A stretch of DNA of 64,000 nucleotides, taken from NCBI RefSeq assembly GCF_910592395.1, contig NC_088322.1:16053431-16117430 (forward strand), written 5' to 3'. The notes beneath the pieces were generated by a model that worked only from the letters and a program-made list of their open reading frames with translations, was not told the DNA's origin and searched no databases. The translations under genes were made by a program, and so were the position numbers. The first letter of the stretch is position 1, and the number at the start of each line of letters is the position of its first letter. Shown here one piece after another: positions 47,446 through 60,650 of the stretch. Source of the stretch: Lineus longissimus (lineage: Eukaryota > Nemertea > Pilidiophora > Heteronemertea > Lineidae).

Positions 47446-47892
47446 TATTACGTAATAGGGGTCATACTAAACAGCGCCCACCAGCGTCCACCAGGTGTAA
47501 AAGCATATTTAAAGTCATCAAACTAAAACCTAATGGTCATAAGCAAGGGTCATAAGCGAAATAAGCAGGACATTTTCCACATTTCCTGAACGTTTCGTGA
47601 CATTTGTGCTAGATTAGTGATTTGTTGTCTAAAATGTACCAGCGACCACCACCCAGTCGCCGGGCATGTTGGATTTGACTTTGAGGCCATGAGGGAAATG
47701 AAGGGCTTCCTTATACTACAGGAGCCTGTGATTTTTGACAACACCTCCCTTATCTTAAACCCAAATGTCATGAGATTTTCTGGAAATGTGCTTTATGGTG
47801 TACTTATTTCGTGTATGGCAACTAAATTTTATTTTGATGACTTTACACCTGGTGGACGGTGGTGGACGCTGTTTAGGATGAACACGTAATAG
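47446..47892. mobile_element. MITE-like element with about 50-bp terminal inverted repeats
   Basis: The left arm 47446-47501 (tattacgta...ctaaacagcgcccaccagcg...ccaggtgtaaa) is matched inverted by 47842-47891. Weaker pairing continues inward (aaagtcatcaaa on both sides). The 447-bp length with no transposase indicates a non-autonomous DNA transposon. An open frame of 90 codons inside is probably fortuitous. Confidence 0.75.
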
Positions 47893-48194
47893 TACTGCTA
47901 ATTTGCATACAAAGTGCTTACTGGGTCGAGGGGGGGGGGGGGGAACGCACGCCCGAAAATGCCGTACCATCCACGACAATTTTCATCGTTTCGAAATGGT
48001 GTCCGGCGACATTTTGCATCTGAATTCTTTACAACTCCGGGACGAAAAGCAATGTTCAAGACTTGGAAGTTAGATAAGAAAGTAAGAGCCCCCCCCCCCC
48101 CCCAGCTCATCCCCGCATCTTGACCAGCAATGTTTTGAGATCGCCAAATCACTCATCTCATCATGGAGATCGATACTAGTGGCGCAAACGCTTG

Positions 48195-48300
48195 AGAGTC
48201 AGGATGATCCCCGTGGCCTGATGATGAAAAAGACACCTGCCTACGATGCGAGTGTCCCGGGTTCGAATCTCAATGTACATAATGTACATAATGAGTGAAT
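48195..48300 (+). mobile_element. tRNA-derived SINE (head region)
   Basis: A box-A-like tggcctgatgat at 48214-48225 is followed by a good B box, gggttcgaatc, at 48259-48269, in a tRNA-like frame without a complete cloverleaf. A short repeated tail (atgtacataatgtacata) follows. This is the usual make-up of a SINE head derived from a tRNA. Confidence 0.6.
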
Positions 48301-48820
48301 GGAGGAGACTGTATGGTGAAAGAGTCTACTTGGAAATTCAATTCAACAATTCAATTTTATTTATTCTCCACTTAGTTAAAAGTACAGAGAAAAACACATA
48401 ACCGATATACATAGCCTATACGTGATGGCAGCCGTTACAACATAGTCGATCACAGTAGTTTGTAATTTCGCTACAGATGTCACTACTGCTGTCGGTTGTA
48501 AGACGATTCAATCTCTTTAACAGGGAAAGGGGTTAAGCTATACATGGCTATCTGCTGACGTCACGGCTAATTTAGGCCCCCGGCTGCAAACTCGCCCCAG
48601 TGCCGAAGAGTAAAAATTGTAGAGAAAATTGTGGCAAGGAACGAAATCAGCGCCTCTAGTGTCAAGATTGAGCGGCAGCGGCCGCCTCAGCGCCACCACG
48701 CGGGGCCTATTTTTATTAAGATAAAGAGGTGAAATCTTGGATAGCTCCTGGGTGAGTTTACAGTAGGGACCGACACGTAGGATAGGTCCGACTGGTGCAC
48801 AGCTTCTGGGTGGGTTTATA

Positions 48821-48872
48821 GTGGTGGTGGTGGTGGTGGTGGTGGTGGTGGTGGTGGGGGGGGGGGGGGGGG
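48821..48872. repeat. (GGT)n microsatellite joined to a G homopolymer
   Basis: About twelve GGT units run into about sixteen G residues. It may form a G-quadruplex and is a likely assembly-length uncertainty. Confidence 0.9.
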
Positions 48873-51800
48873 CTAGCCTATACTATTGATAAAAATCCAG
48901 CAGTTGCAGCCATCTGAAGGTTCGAACAGCTCCTGGCCGGGCGAGTTTACAGTAGGGGACGAATAATATTACAGATACAGCAAGTGCTGCCATTTGAAGG
49001 TCGGACAGCTCCCGAATGAGTTTACAGTAAGGGCCTGTAATTAATTTTAACCTTTCAAACATAGATAACGTCAAAGAGGTACTTACTTAGGCCCTATTAC
49101 ATTATACATTTTATACTTTATTATTTACATAACATAGGTCAGTCGCATGCTCCTCCCCTTGCCCCGGCCCTAGCGTATCACTCTCAGTGTTATATGCCGC
49201 ACTCATATTGGCACTCATTGGGATCATGTCACCACTGAGGACAACATGATGTCATCATCATCATCATCATCACCAGCATCCTGAGATCAGGTTTTTGATA
49301 CTCCTATACATCGTTCGAAATATCGAGAGACGGAGTACATGTATATTCAAAGGATGCATCACCAGGGCTCGTGTTTGTTTGGGTGCTATGGTCATGATCA
49401 TCTAGTTGAATCTTCTACGGAGAGGCGGCGGCACTGAGTGGGAGTAACGGTCGTCTTGCCGTCCATATTTGTCCCTCTTCGTTTTCGGTTCGACCCAATC
49501 ACGCCAGGAGCCTCCCGTGTCGTCGCAGATCGTCGGATCTCAGATGGCAGTGGGTGTGAAACCCTTGATAATTCGTCTTATTTGACGGAATTTGATGCCT
49601 GGCTTTTGACCAATTAATAGACCCCTTTCGTAATTCTTAAGAATGTGTACATTTATTATTTCCTGTCCGGACCATTCTCAATGCTCCGCTTTCTCCATTC
49701 AGGATCCCTTCGTTTTACTCTCTGTTCGATCCACAGGCCCTTCATCAGAATATCAAGCTCCATCCCGTCCGCGTCCCGCCTGCTATCTCACAACCACCCC
49801 CAACAATGAAGACAATGGACAATGCGCTCCGACAGACCGCTTTCTGTATAAGGTCACTCCGTCCAACCCCCGGGGTCTTCATCAACAAAGAAAGGGCGGT
49901 ACCCTCCCGAGAACAACACCAGGGATAAAAATAGCTGTCGAGGAATTCTTGACCTACTTTCTTTGTCCCGCAAGGACATGTCGTGACAGCTTGCGCGGGA
50001 TTACGGCGAAAGGGCGCAAGATGAGATCTCATTGCGTCCGCGGAGCCCGGTTGGGACAGCAGCGCCCCGGGCCCAATCTCACATCTCCTCAAAGGAAGAA
50101 TATCCTTTGTCTGCGAAGCTATTTTCAGCAGCAATTCGTGCACTTGCTCGAGTTTTATATTTAGATGAGGCCACTGTGTTCAGCGAGACGAGATGCGCAC
50201 ACGCGAATTCGCAAGAAGAATTCCGATATTACGCAACGCGCTAAATTTATTTGTTTATGAGTTGACAATCGGGTGTGACGTAATTTTGGACAATGGCCGT
50301 CATCTGGGGTGAAGTGTTGGTCTTGCTGTTTCGCGGGTACTTTGACCTGAATCTACAATAAACATTTTCCAAAGTGAATATAGACGAATTGGTGAAGAGT
50401 TTTCTGTCTTATGAATCCTCTGAGTTCAGCAGCAAGTTAGAGAGATAATATACAACTCCGGCATGAAGGCGCAATGAAATCACCAGGGAATACAGAACAA
50501 CACATGAAACCTGGGGCGAAACGCATGTCTCCAACAAAAACATCAAATCTTGGCTAATCCTGGCTCTAAATCCTGGGTCCGAAATAAGGTCCGTGGCCCT
50601 GAATTTCCGGCTGTGGGGTTGCACCCACATGCGCCGACACGTATTCCCAGAGAGGCGCAATATGGCCCGAGGACGGGCAAACAAAGATGACAGACTTTCA
50701 GGGTCATTTCGACATGTTTTCATTTTTCACCATTTTAGAGCGAAATCTTCGGCTCTGGTGAATTTTACCGACAGTTTGTGTCGATGTGGAATAAGTGAGT
50801 GGGACACAGGGGTCTTGGCGGGCAGGAAGCAGGGCGACCACTTAACGGTTTCAGAGCCCTTCTATCAGCAGCTCGTCAATAAGGATGGGGAAATGATAAG
50901 GCCGTGGACATCCAAACACATGAGCACGATTCTGCTTAATTGGCAATGTGTGAGAGATGGGTAGTTTCATCGCTTTTTTATGTTTCTGAAAGGTTCAGTC
51001 ACTGTTCTAGCTCTCTCCAATAGTTGATAATTTTGATGTATACAGTTTTGCTTTAGCAATTTAAAGTCAGTTGTCAACTTCTATCACATACCCTCTCCAT
51101 CAATCATCGTCCAATTCAACCACTACACGCATGCGCACGGCAGTAGCCGCGGGCAGACGATATCACCAGACAATTATGTAATACTGGTCGACCTTGACCC
51201 TATTTCCAACCAATCACAAAGCGCAGCCATCTTGGACACGTTACGGCGCTCCCATTCAGAACTCGACTGGTCCAAAGCCGTTTTTATTTTATTATTTCAT
51301 ATCACGGACCGCCCTTTCAGCAGACAAAGAAAGGGAATTATTAAGGGAGTTAATGCCGTGGAAACTAGGTTGTCTGGTGGTGACATATCAAAAATAGACC
51401 ACGGAGAAAAAAGTAACAATGGGCCTAATGTCTGGCTGTATTCATTTCAGTTAAATATCTTACTGACAATTGATAAAGCGAGAAAAGATTTTATCGAAAT
51501 ACGCTTTTCAGTTCTGGAATACTATCATAGATTATCATTAAATATTTTGCAAATGGAATTAACAATGAATTAGCTTTTTCTTTCAAATATTCGTTTAAAT
51601 GTAACATGGCAGCATGCCAAGCGATTTCAATGGTAAATCGCCGACATTTTGACATTACAAACCGATGGTATTGTCAACTGTTTGATGGTGGCAACAGGAC
51701 GAGACGCATACTGCATGACCACTGGCATGACACACTGGAGAAGGAAGTTTGTGATGATAAAAATGATATTTATTCTTTGTAACAGGCTTGCTTGTACGAA

Positions 51801-52057
51801 GTCAAATGTCACAAGACATCCATAAAGTTGCCGACAGGTACCAGGTGAAACAGACGACCTAACGTATCCACAACAGACGCCTCGCCCAGTCTGAATGTGG
51901 GTGACCAAGAGGTTACGGTAACATGAAAGAATAAGGTCATTATTCTGGGTGTATCCCACCTGATGGGGCGACACTGTCTCCCTGTCCTTGACACCGCAAT
52001 GGGAGGTTAACTCTTCCGGGCGATGGACATGTGTCTCTTGTCTCTAGACATTTTTTA

Positions 52058-52266
52058 CGGGGGTAGGGTAAGGGAAAGCAGAAAAAAGTCAAAATTCTGA
52101 AAAATTCAAAGTAAAAAATGTTTTGGGACAGATGATGTTGGTTCATTTTGAGCAGAAACAAAAAGTAGTGAAAAATGAACCAACATCACCAGTCCCAAAA
52201 CGTTTTTGACTTTGAAAATTTTTCAGAATTTTGCCTTTTTTTCTGCTAACCCTTACCCTAACCCGG
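52058..52266. mobile_element. Hairpin MITE with telomere-like ends
   Basis: Arms 52058-52148 and 52174-52266 are inverted copies with scattered mismatches and a short loop (agcagaaacaaaaagtag). The outer ends read gggtagggtaaggg and cccttaccctaaccc, resembling TTAGGG telomere repeats. No coding capacity. Confidence 0.8.
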
Positions 52267-55200
52267 AAAAATTTCTGAGTCCAAATGTTTTTTTCATTGT
52301 TTTTTTCTCCAAAATTTCATTCTGTCTCGTCTGACTCTGCTTCCAAGAATATGTGATTATTTCGAAGAACAACCTTGGACCAATTATGACATATGCCCAT
52401 ATTATATGGATAAGGGTTATGTTAATTTCACCGATCGTCTGCTTATAATGAGGTCACCGAGTATATTCTGGGAAGGTGTGGCTGCTGAGGAAGGGTCAGG
52501 CAGCCGGACACGATTTGTTGCTTATCAAATCACTTGCACTTGAAGCGTTTCCTTTAAGGTTCGACGTCAGGGTTGATAACGCATTTTTATTCAATTGCAT
52601 GTGGCGGCATAAGCATCAACACATTTTGTTATATGTCCTTCGTCATTATCAAAGTAAAGGATTTCCAAATTACCATTGTTTTGGCCGCCATAGCCATAAT
52701 CAACAGATGCACCTCTTATATTCAACACACAGATATTGGTCGAGCTTATTTTGACGTGAGATCACTGAACCTTGGACATATTGCCAATGGTTTTCAGGAA
52801 ATACCAATTACCAACTCCCGAAAAACCAATGTTGACGTAATCATTGACTTTAATGAATCAAACAGCACCTTTTCGTTGGCCTTTATCATGAGTCACGTTG
52901 ATCAGTCACTGAATAGAAATAGAAATCTGGTAGTTTAATTAGTAATGCCTAGAATTATTACATAATAATAATGAATGATTTCGGCCGCAGTTAATATGGC
53001 ATTTGTTGTCAAAATGTCGACTCTAATTGTAGAATTATAACTGCACAAGCCCATGGATTTAGAGAAGGACTCAGGTAGTTTTCAGCACTTCAATTGCAAA
53101 GTTTTCTCCCAATAAAGTACAATGCTGGTATATGGTGGGAGGTTATGATCGCAACACCACCAGGAACCATCAGCATTTAGACAATAGCAATTATATCCTC
53201 TCTTCTAACGACATCAAAATTCATAGAAAAATCACCAGGGTGATGATTTAGTTATTTTTCGTTCTTTTTAGTTTACTGCGGCTTGATGTGGGCCAACCTC
53301 TCTGAAGGGCTCAACCACTCTCTCACGTTTAAACCCCACTTCGTCTTCAAGGGAAACAAAGTAAACGAAATAAAGTTGAAAATGAGGCAAACTTGAGAAA
53401 GCGCGGAGAAGTTAGCATGTGGTAAATCTCATAATCCACCAATTTCAGGCACTATCCCTGTCAACTGGAAATCATTATGGCTTCCTCTGAGAATTAATAA
53501 CATACACTATGATGTAACACAGAGTATTTTGGTTTCATTGATAAATATAACCGCGGAAGGATGTACGCCAGCTGTGCGCACAGACAGGACGCGAAAACAA
53601 AGGCCCAATCGAACCCTTTGTTCCAAAATATCAAAGCTATTGTGTCGCGTGGAATTTCACTTCGATATATCACACAAATGTCTAACTAAAGCTTCCTGTT
53701 TCGGAGAAATGTTATTCATCAAATGTGGAGGAGTAAGTGCGCGCGCCCCCTCTCACAACGTAGTAAACAAGAACCAAGGTCAAGGCCACTTTCGGGGCGT
53801 CCTCGTTTTGCAGTTAGGTCGCGCATGCGCTGTGTGGTTGGGAACTAGGTCATAAATGCGCAGTTACTTGTTGGGTGTGTCTTGCAAAGGCTTTTCAAAG
53901 GTTCGACCCGCCTCCAAGGAGAGCGTGTTGTCACTGATCATCAGAACGAGGCGTCGCCACTTTGATCAGGCACTCTTCATTGTGCATCCGCCCCCTGGGT
54001 AAATAACGAAATGAAACAATGAGCTACTAGAGCAGACGATGCCAGTAAAGCCGAGCGCGGGAAAAGGACCCTGAAAAGGCATCCCTTCCCAGCCGTCAAA
54101 CTTTTCCATACATGTTCTCTTCCTATTGGACATACGTGATGTCTTCTAAGATGAGTCACAACATTCCCAAATCAATCGCGAAAAAAATACTTCGAACGTT
54201 GGTTTAAAATGAAGTTGTAGGTATAAGTGGTAATAACAGCCTCCCCGCCCGATACAAGGGAATCTGTCACCCCATCAGTTCAGAGGTGATGTACTCCTGA
54301 ATCAACCGAACGACCTGGGCAGTGCAAGGGGTTGAAATATATTTTGTTGGCAATAATTTGAGCGAGCAAAGGTATGTCCTATCTCTTAGCAATACTGGTG
54401 AACGCATTTGGTTCACGGTGAATGTGTAGTTGGTTGGTGATGATATTTCATCGTCAAGTAAACTTACATGATCCTGATGAAGAACATTACAACAAACGAG
54501 CTCAAAGAATATGCCTACACGTACATCAACCCATGATCAAAGTGGTATTTCTAAAATCGGACATAAGGATACCCAGAATGAATTAGGAAACATTTTCTAT
54601 ATTTTCTAATCCTCAAATACCTCGTGTTTAGAATGGAAATGTTCTGGGGCTATTTTCTAAACGGGCTGCAATCAAACCAGTGGGAACCCATCACCTGCCG
54701 CAGCCTGATTTGGTCGCATTCTGTGCACCTTAAAAATAACCTGGGAGATTACATCATACCGTGAAAGGTCTCCTATTTTATGTCACCTGGAATACCTCCC
54801 TTCTCGGCAGTCAAGTTTCTGGTCAACTGGTCCTCAAACCAGAGTCGTTTTAATGATCTCTGGTGCCCAATTGATGGTTGCCGTCATCATTCCATTGCCT
54901 GTATCATTCCCTATAACTTCTGGATTCGTTAGAGTCATGCAGACGGTGAAATGAATTACTAGTAAAGACACTCGCTTTCATGATTTGACTTTCAGGTAAT
55001 GATATAGTCATCCACATACCTACCATGATGTGACTCTTACCAACAGGTCGACTTTTTATTGGCCTGTATATATCTGGTCCCAGGCCTCGCGAGATGGACG
55101 GAGACGAAAGAAATGAATGATGCAAGTCCCGATAGAGTGTGGAAGCTGTGGAAATGGGGACCAAATAATCTGCCCGCCGATAAACTCACATATAAAGATA

Positions 55201-57268
55201 CAGAATACCCAAATGTGTTTTTCGGATCTCACTGTGGTCAATACATGACATACATAACTCAGGTAGGCCTATACTTCTTCCGACCAACGCAGCAAGGTTG
55301 TTTCAAACTGAGCCCTCCAAGTTCAAAAACACCAAGAGCGCTCTTGCAAGGAACTGGTTTGTTATTGGTGGTCACCTGGCCCCGGTCCCATGAAAGGACC
55401 ACACATAAAACCCCTGGAGTATGAAGCATCCCAGGTGAGTTATGGTCCGGAGATCCCGTGGAGAGGGCCAAATTGCACCCTCATAAGGACACCCGAATCT
55501 CAAAATATCCATTCCATTGTCCCCTGAAGAATCGGGAGATTCCAAGATGTTGGATTCTGGGGAAGTTGGGGAGTCTGAGGACAAAGGAACAATGAGTTTG
55601 GACCCTTAGCTGCAAAATTAGGTCAATCGGGCCCTTAGGGTGCCTTAAAGTTGCTGGTAAACGGTCTTTGGTGATTTATTTTGATGGTTTTATTGGATGA
55701 CGTGGTGGTGTTGCGATGGGGGGCTGGGTAGACACCTTGCTGAAGCTCTTAGTGGGTTTGCAACAGCTTCTGGAACACAGTGGACATAATGGTATGGTTC
55801 TCCTCAACTGCCATCTTCTAACTCATCATGGTGAGACAGTGGAACAAGAAGAAGCACTACCTAAGATGACATCAGAGCCAATTTGCCAGGGTTGAATCAC
55901 GTTCCTGTAAAACCATATTAGGTTTCCCCCAAACTTTTACAGCACTTCTCATTACATAAATGATTATGAGAAAAATCACCAATGCTCACTTCGAAGTTGT
56001 TATTCTTTTGAATTTTAGACGAAGGGACCCTCTCACTTAACCTCTGCTGCTGCCAAATACTGCATTAGATCCACACATTCCTCAACATTTCCGACCATCT
56101 GAGGGATTCAGAATGTCTTGTTGGGTCGTACCATGACGTGACGACCTGCCAGCCAGCTGGATTTCAACTTGTTGGAAATCTTAATTTTCTCAATTTCCTC
56201 ATTTGAAGCATACTATACGTTACTACATATTGGAAATAAAACTCAAATTATTGAAAGCTGAACATCCTTTTTTCTCACCAACCCAACGATCCTTCTCAAT
56301 CAGGATCATGCTCGATATTTACGAATACACATCACAGTAAACAAGGAATATTTTGATTATCCCATTTCTTAGTTTTATTTTTGTCTCCTCTCCTTAGACC
56401 ATAACTATAACAATGGCCCCTTATGGCGTTGGGTGACAGCACATGCAAAAATATTGCATAACAGCACATTATGATGTCATTGAAGTGGCCTGGCCCATCA
56501 TGTTGCAAACTATTATTAACTACGCTTATTAAAGTTATGTAATAACAATGGCACGATCAATTGTTGATTTGACCTAAACTTTAGACTCATCAGGCCAACC
56601 CAAGTCCGCGACAGGTACATATGTATTTGATACTGTCGTCGATTGTATGGCGGAAAAAACCCGGATTGAGCCAGTTACTTAGGACGACAATTCGATTGAT
56701 TTTCACGAACTCTTGAAGGACACAGGCAAATGAGCGGACACCCATTTACGTGATTCTGTCTGCAGGCCTACAAACGTATTTCAAATAACTTAATTGGAAT
56801 TGACACCCATTGAACATGCAGGATCTACCTGCAGGTTCATGCAGGGCCAATGGATGTCAAAATGGGATTTCCTGCAACTAGTTTATGGACCAGTTTTTTT
56901 AGTAATACGATCCTTTTGTATTCATGTATTTCACTACAATGGGAATCTCAGTTTTTATTAATCTTGTTATAAAATGGTCACAGTTGGTGGAGTGACACCT
57001 ACTGTCCTCGATCATCATAAATCACCTCGCATTATTACATAACAGCTCCCATTCTCTCAAAATAGCAACCTCCCCACAATGGCCCTCAGCGGACGTGATC
57101 ATTAACCACTGTCGCCCGAAATAAGGTCATAAATTTCGAATTCCTGTGGTTGGGAACGGGAACTGCGGGGAAATGACTCGGCTGGTCAGTGGCTCAGGTG
57201 GGGCAACTCACCAAAGGCGGATCTGAAATGCTTAGAAATACGTACAAATGTTCTGCAACGATCAGCAA
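52267..57268. other. Non-coding interval, no gene recognised
   Basis: Several open frames exist (52573-52938 and 55059-55424 on plus). The second includes KLWKWGPNNLPADKLTYKD and ends at a CAG|GTAGGC donor-like site, so it could be an exon, but I recognise no family. No repeats or RNA genes were seen. Confidence 0.35.
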
Positions 57269-57274
57269 GTCTCT

Positions 57275-57325
<51 letters not shown>

Positions 57326-57342
57326 GAGCCCACCCAGGGACG
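57269..57342 (+). tRNA. tRNA-Asn (anticodon GUU)
   Basis: The 74-base cloverleaf is complete. Acceptor stem gtctctg/cagggac has one G-U pair; D arm ggcgcaatcggttagcgc; anticodon stem ttcgg/ccgaa with loop ctgttaa and anticodon GTT at 57303-57305; T arm ggtgg-ttcgagc-ccacc. The B box is ggttcgagccc. There is no intron and no CCA is encoded, as expected in a eukaryote. It decodes AAC/AAU. Confidence 0.97.
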
Positions 57343-57348
57343 TGTGCG

Positions 57349-57354
57349 TTTTTT
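57349..57354 (+). terminator. RNA polymerase III terminator (T6)
   Basis: A run of six T residues begins seven bases after the tRNA 3' end, the normal position of a Pol III stop signal. Confidence 0.85.
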
Positions 57355-57577
57355 ACAAACTGTAAATTCCGGAAAGGGACCGTCGCTCCGAGTCCAGACA
57401 CCTCGTCTCAGTTAGCTTTCCTGTGACCACCAGGTGCCGATGTAACATTTTTGGGTGTTCCATTATTTGGATAATTTCAGTGTTTCTGTGCTGGAGACAG
57501 AAAGGCCACTCATCTTTGAGAGTCAGATGAACTTTCCAATATGAAATGATCATTTCAATCTCATGGTTTATAAGATG

Positions 57578-57800
57578 TTTACATACATGGTTGGCTGAAT
57601 TAGAAGGTACTTTCCTCACAATCAGTGTAAACAAGTATGTATTGACATATACTCGGTGTAAAGGATGTGTTTACATACATGGTTGGCTGAATTTGTTAAT
57701 TATAACTTGAAATTGGGGGGGGGGGGGAATTGAACGTTCTTTGCCCACATTAACTAATGTGGTTGGCTGAATTTGTAAATTAAAACTTGTATTTCATTTT
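57578..57800. repeat. Imperfect repeats of a tggttggctgaattt-containing unit
   Basis: Copies of tgtttacatacatggttggc start near 57578 and 57668, and a shorter tggttggctgaatttgtaaa lies near 57760, with a G homopolymer between the second and third. The unit is 90-95 bp. No coding frame. Confidence 0.7.
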
Positions 57801-58449
57801 TTGGGGTGGGGGTCCGGGGAGGTCAATCAAATGTTCTTTTACTAATTAACTCATGTCGTGCAGCTTGATGGAGGACAATATGATAATAAAACAATAACCA
57901 TCTCCGTCTCCCAAAACAAAGGTAATAACTTATCAATTACATCATCCGATAAGTCCCTGGCAAACTAGGCAACACATCATACAACAGGAGGATCGCGGGA
58001 GCACCAGAGAGATTATACAAATCACCCAGATTGCCTGCGTTAAGTTGTTTTTAATTGACAAAACTTCTCAAATATCATAATCTTTATGTGTAGTATGACT
58101 CAGAAATATTAGAACCGAAAAACAAACAAAATATGGTAATCTTCAGACCACACTTTTCCCACATCAATCACGGGTTTATCAAATCGTGAACATTTGACCC
58201 GAGCAGGCAAGGAATCAGGTCAACTCGCCGGTCTCGCCGTCTGTTGGTGACTGCAGTTACAAATATCTCAATGCATTGCCAATGCACTGAAAAACATGGC
58301 GGCTTCGAAGCTTCGAGAGTATAAAGTGACCTCATTACCACTTGTTTACTTCGTCTGCTTCGCGTGTCCTCATGTCACCCTCTGCACCAGGGTGAAATAA
58401 CAAATTCTTCCAATTTCCACATATGATCAGACGAGTTTAAAGGAGAGAG

Positions 58450-58597
58450 ATGGCTCCGACCACCACAAGGACGCTGGCAGACAGCACGAGTCTGAAAAAA
58501 CCAAAGAAAGGTAGCCGGGAAAACGCGGATGGGAGAAGAGACAGTATTTGTTCAAATGTATCATCAGCAAGTTCAACCAGTTCCAGCAGTTCACAAG
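58450..58597 (+). CDS. Candidate first coding exon, Ser-rich unknown protein
   Basis: ATG at 58450 opens MAPTTTRTLADSTSLKKPKK, and the frame ends in a Ser-rich run (SSASSTSSSSSQ) at a strong donor, CAAG|GTGAGT, in phase 1. Composition and donor suggest a genuine N-terminal exon of a gene continuing to the right. I do not recognise the family. A minus-strand open frame covers the same bases and is taken as its shadow. Confidence 0.45.
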
Positions 58598-60045
58598 GTG
58601 AGTAGTTTTCTCTTAAACCGATTTTCTCCTCATTTTTACGAAACGACCTGACTGAGGACATAGGAGAATGGCGCCAGACCGCAAGGCGGTCAGCTTACCG
58701 AATACATTTTTTAACGCAGGGATTAAGGGGGGGGGGGGTTAAATTACGTGCAGTGTTTATTGTCCGCTTGGCGACCTGGCCGAGAAAAAATTAGATGAAA
58801 AGAAAATTCGAAAACATTTGACGTGTGAGTCTGGGAAATGTTCTATATTATGCTCATCAAATATTATTTCATAAGTATCATCGCCATAGCCTATTCGTAA
58901 ACATTTCTCTGCCCAGACTTTATTCCATATATATACCTTCACTCTGTTGCAATTTTATGCAAATTATTTTTGTAAGAGGTTGAAAAAAGTTAGACCTTTG
59001 GTATGTGAACTACCATATGATGATTATGAGCTTGAAGAAGGTGGCCACACAAAGAATCAACAAGAGAATAACGTATGTCGCGACTTGAGTAAACTGAAAG
59101 GCCTATTTTGGTGTATTCCTCATCGAGCACGAAGGCACCGGCCAAAACAACGGAATCGTCTCCAAAATCACCTCATCAAGAACTGAGAGGGGCTCGCCTG
59201 CACATATTACTGGCACGGCTAAATCAGAATTCTGATTTTCCGTCATAAATGGAATGACCTGACAAATGCGGAACAAAATCTTTATGTTGTGTGAAATTCC
59301 CAGTGATATTTGTTAAGGTGCCAGCTTCCTTTTCAGATTCTATTTGGTCGCCATTTTTGTATTGATTTCTAAAGATTTTACGCTCAACCCGCTTCGCTTC
59401 TTTCATTTTCATCAGTATACTGAGTAAATTATTTTTTCGTTGATTTTAAATGTTATTGATCGGCCGTATTTGGGATATTGTGGCGATCGGATTTAAGCCC
59501 TCTCCATATACTACCAAATGCACTTGTTTCACTAAAAATCCATATAACCAAGTTTTTAGTACTGTAACATTACATTTCATACCATATAGTGGTCACTGTT
59601 AGCACGACCAGGCTAATATCACCCAACTTTACTTTGGCTTCAAAGTCGATTCCTCATTTCATATGGACTTTTAATTTAATACAGTGAACTTAGTTATTAT
59701 ATATTTAGATATTTAGTGTGATACTTTCTTACAACAAACGTCAGACGCATCCAGAAAAATAAAAAAGTAAAATGAAGAAAGCTATGACATTTTCTCTTGA
59801 CGCCCATTGACTGTCTTCCGAGCCGAATGTTAGTTTCGTAAGCGACATATCTATTTATAGGTTTGTGACGTCACACCATTCTATAATTATCCTCGAGCCA
59901 TGTGCAAAGTGGGTGTGGCTCGAACCACGTGTTTTGCGGAATGGTTGATGATACATTTTTTTCTTTTTCCGCGAGGAGGGCATTTAAAACTACTAAACAG
60001 CCAATTGTGCTGGACATGCGGAATTTTTCATAAATGTCACGAACT
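58598..60045. other. Intervening sequence, no gene recognised
   Basis: AT-rich sequence with a G homopolymer near 58728-58738. A plus frame at 58947-59186 (contains ELPYDDYELEEGG) has no recognisable domain. If the exon at 58450 is real this is its first intron. Confidence 0.4.
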
Positions 60046-60650
60046 AACGATCAACTGATGACGACTACCCTGAACTATGGTATCAACTGATGATGACTGC
60101 CTTAAACTATGGTATCAACTGATGACGACTACCCTGAACTATGGTATCAACTGATGATGACAACCCTGAACTATGGTATAAACTGATGATGACTGCCTTA
60201 AACTATGGTATTAACTGATGACGACTACCCTGAGCTTTGGTATCAACTGATGATGACTGCCTTAAACTATGGTATCAACTGATGACGACTACCCTGAACT
60301 ATGGTATCAACCATAATCATAGTATAAACTGATGATGACTGCCTTAAACTATGGTATCAACTGATGACGACTACCCTGAACTATTTTATCAACCCTATTC
60401 ATAGTATAAACTGATGATGACTACCCTGAACTATGGTATCAACCCTAATCATAGTATAAACTGATGATGACTTCCTTAAACTATGGTATCAACTGATGAC
60501 GACTACCCTGAACTATGGTATCAACCCTAATCATAGTATAAACTGATGATGACTGCCTTAAACTATGGTATCAACTGATGACGACTACCCTGAACTATGG
60601 TATCAACCCTTATCATAGTATAAACTGATGATGACTAGCCCGAACTATGA
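60046..60650. repeat. 31-bp minisatellite with interspersed variant units
   Basis: Units of about 31 bp built on aactatggtatcaactgatg alternate two forms, gacgactaccctg and gatgactgcctta. Occasional variants contain caaccctaatcatagtataa. The alternation suggests a 62-bp higher-order unit. Confidence 0.9.

Larger units (their letters stand above)
47893..52057. other. Non-coding interval with simple repeats
   Basis: It contains G and C homopolymers (about 47929 and 48090), a SINE, a GGT/G microsatellite and a (TCA)n run at 49252-49272. A more GC-rich stretch at about 49,870-50,100 could be a promoter. Overlapping frames there (49643-50164 plus, 49745-50143 minus) show no known domain. Confidence 0.4.

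Noticed and set aside
48195-48300. A second tRNA gene
   Set aside because: The A and B boxes are present but no complete cloverleaf forms; a tRNA-derived SINE fits better.
49643-50164. 173-codon plus frame overlapping a 132-codon minus frame
   Set aside because: No recognisable motif in either, no clear splice sites, and the GC-rich composition alone lengthens open frames.
55059-55424. 121-codon plus frame with a donor-like site
   Set aside because: Not matched to any family I know and no partner exon found; mentioned only as a weak possibility.
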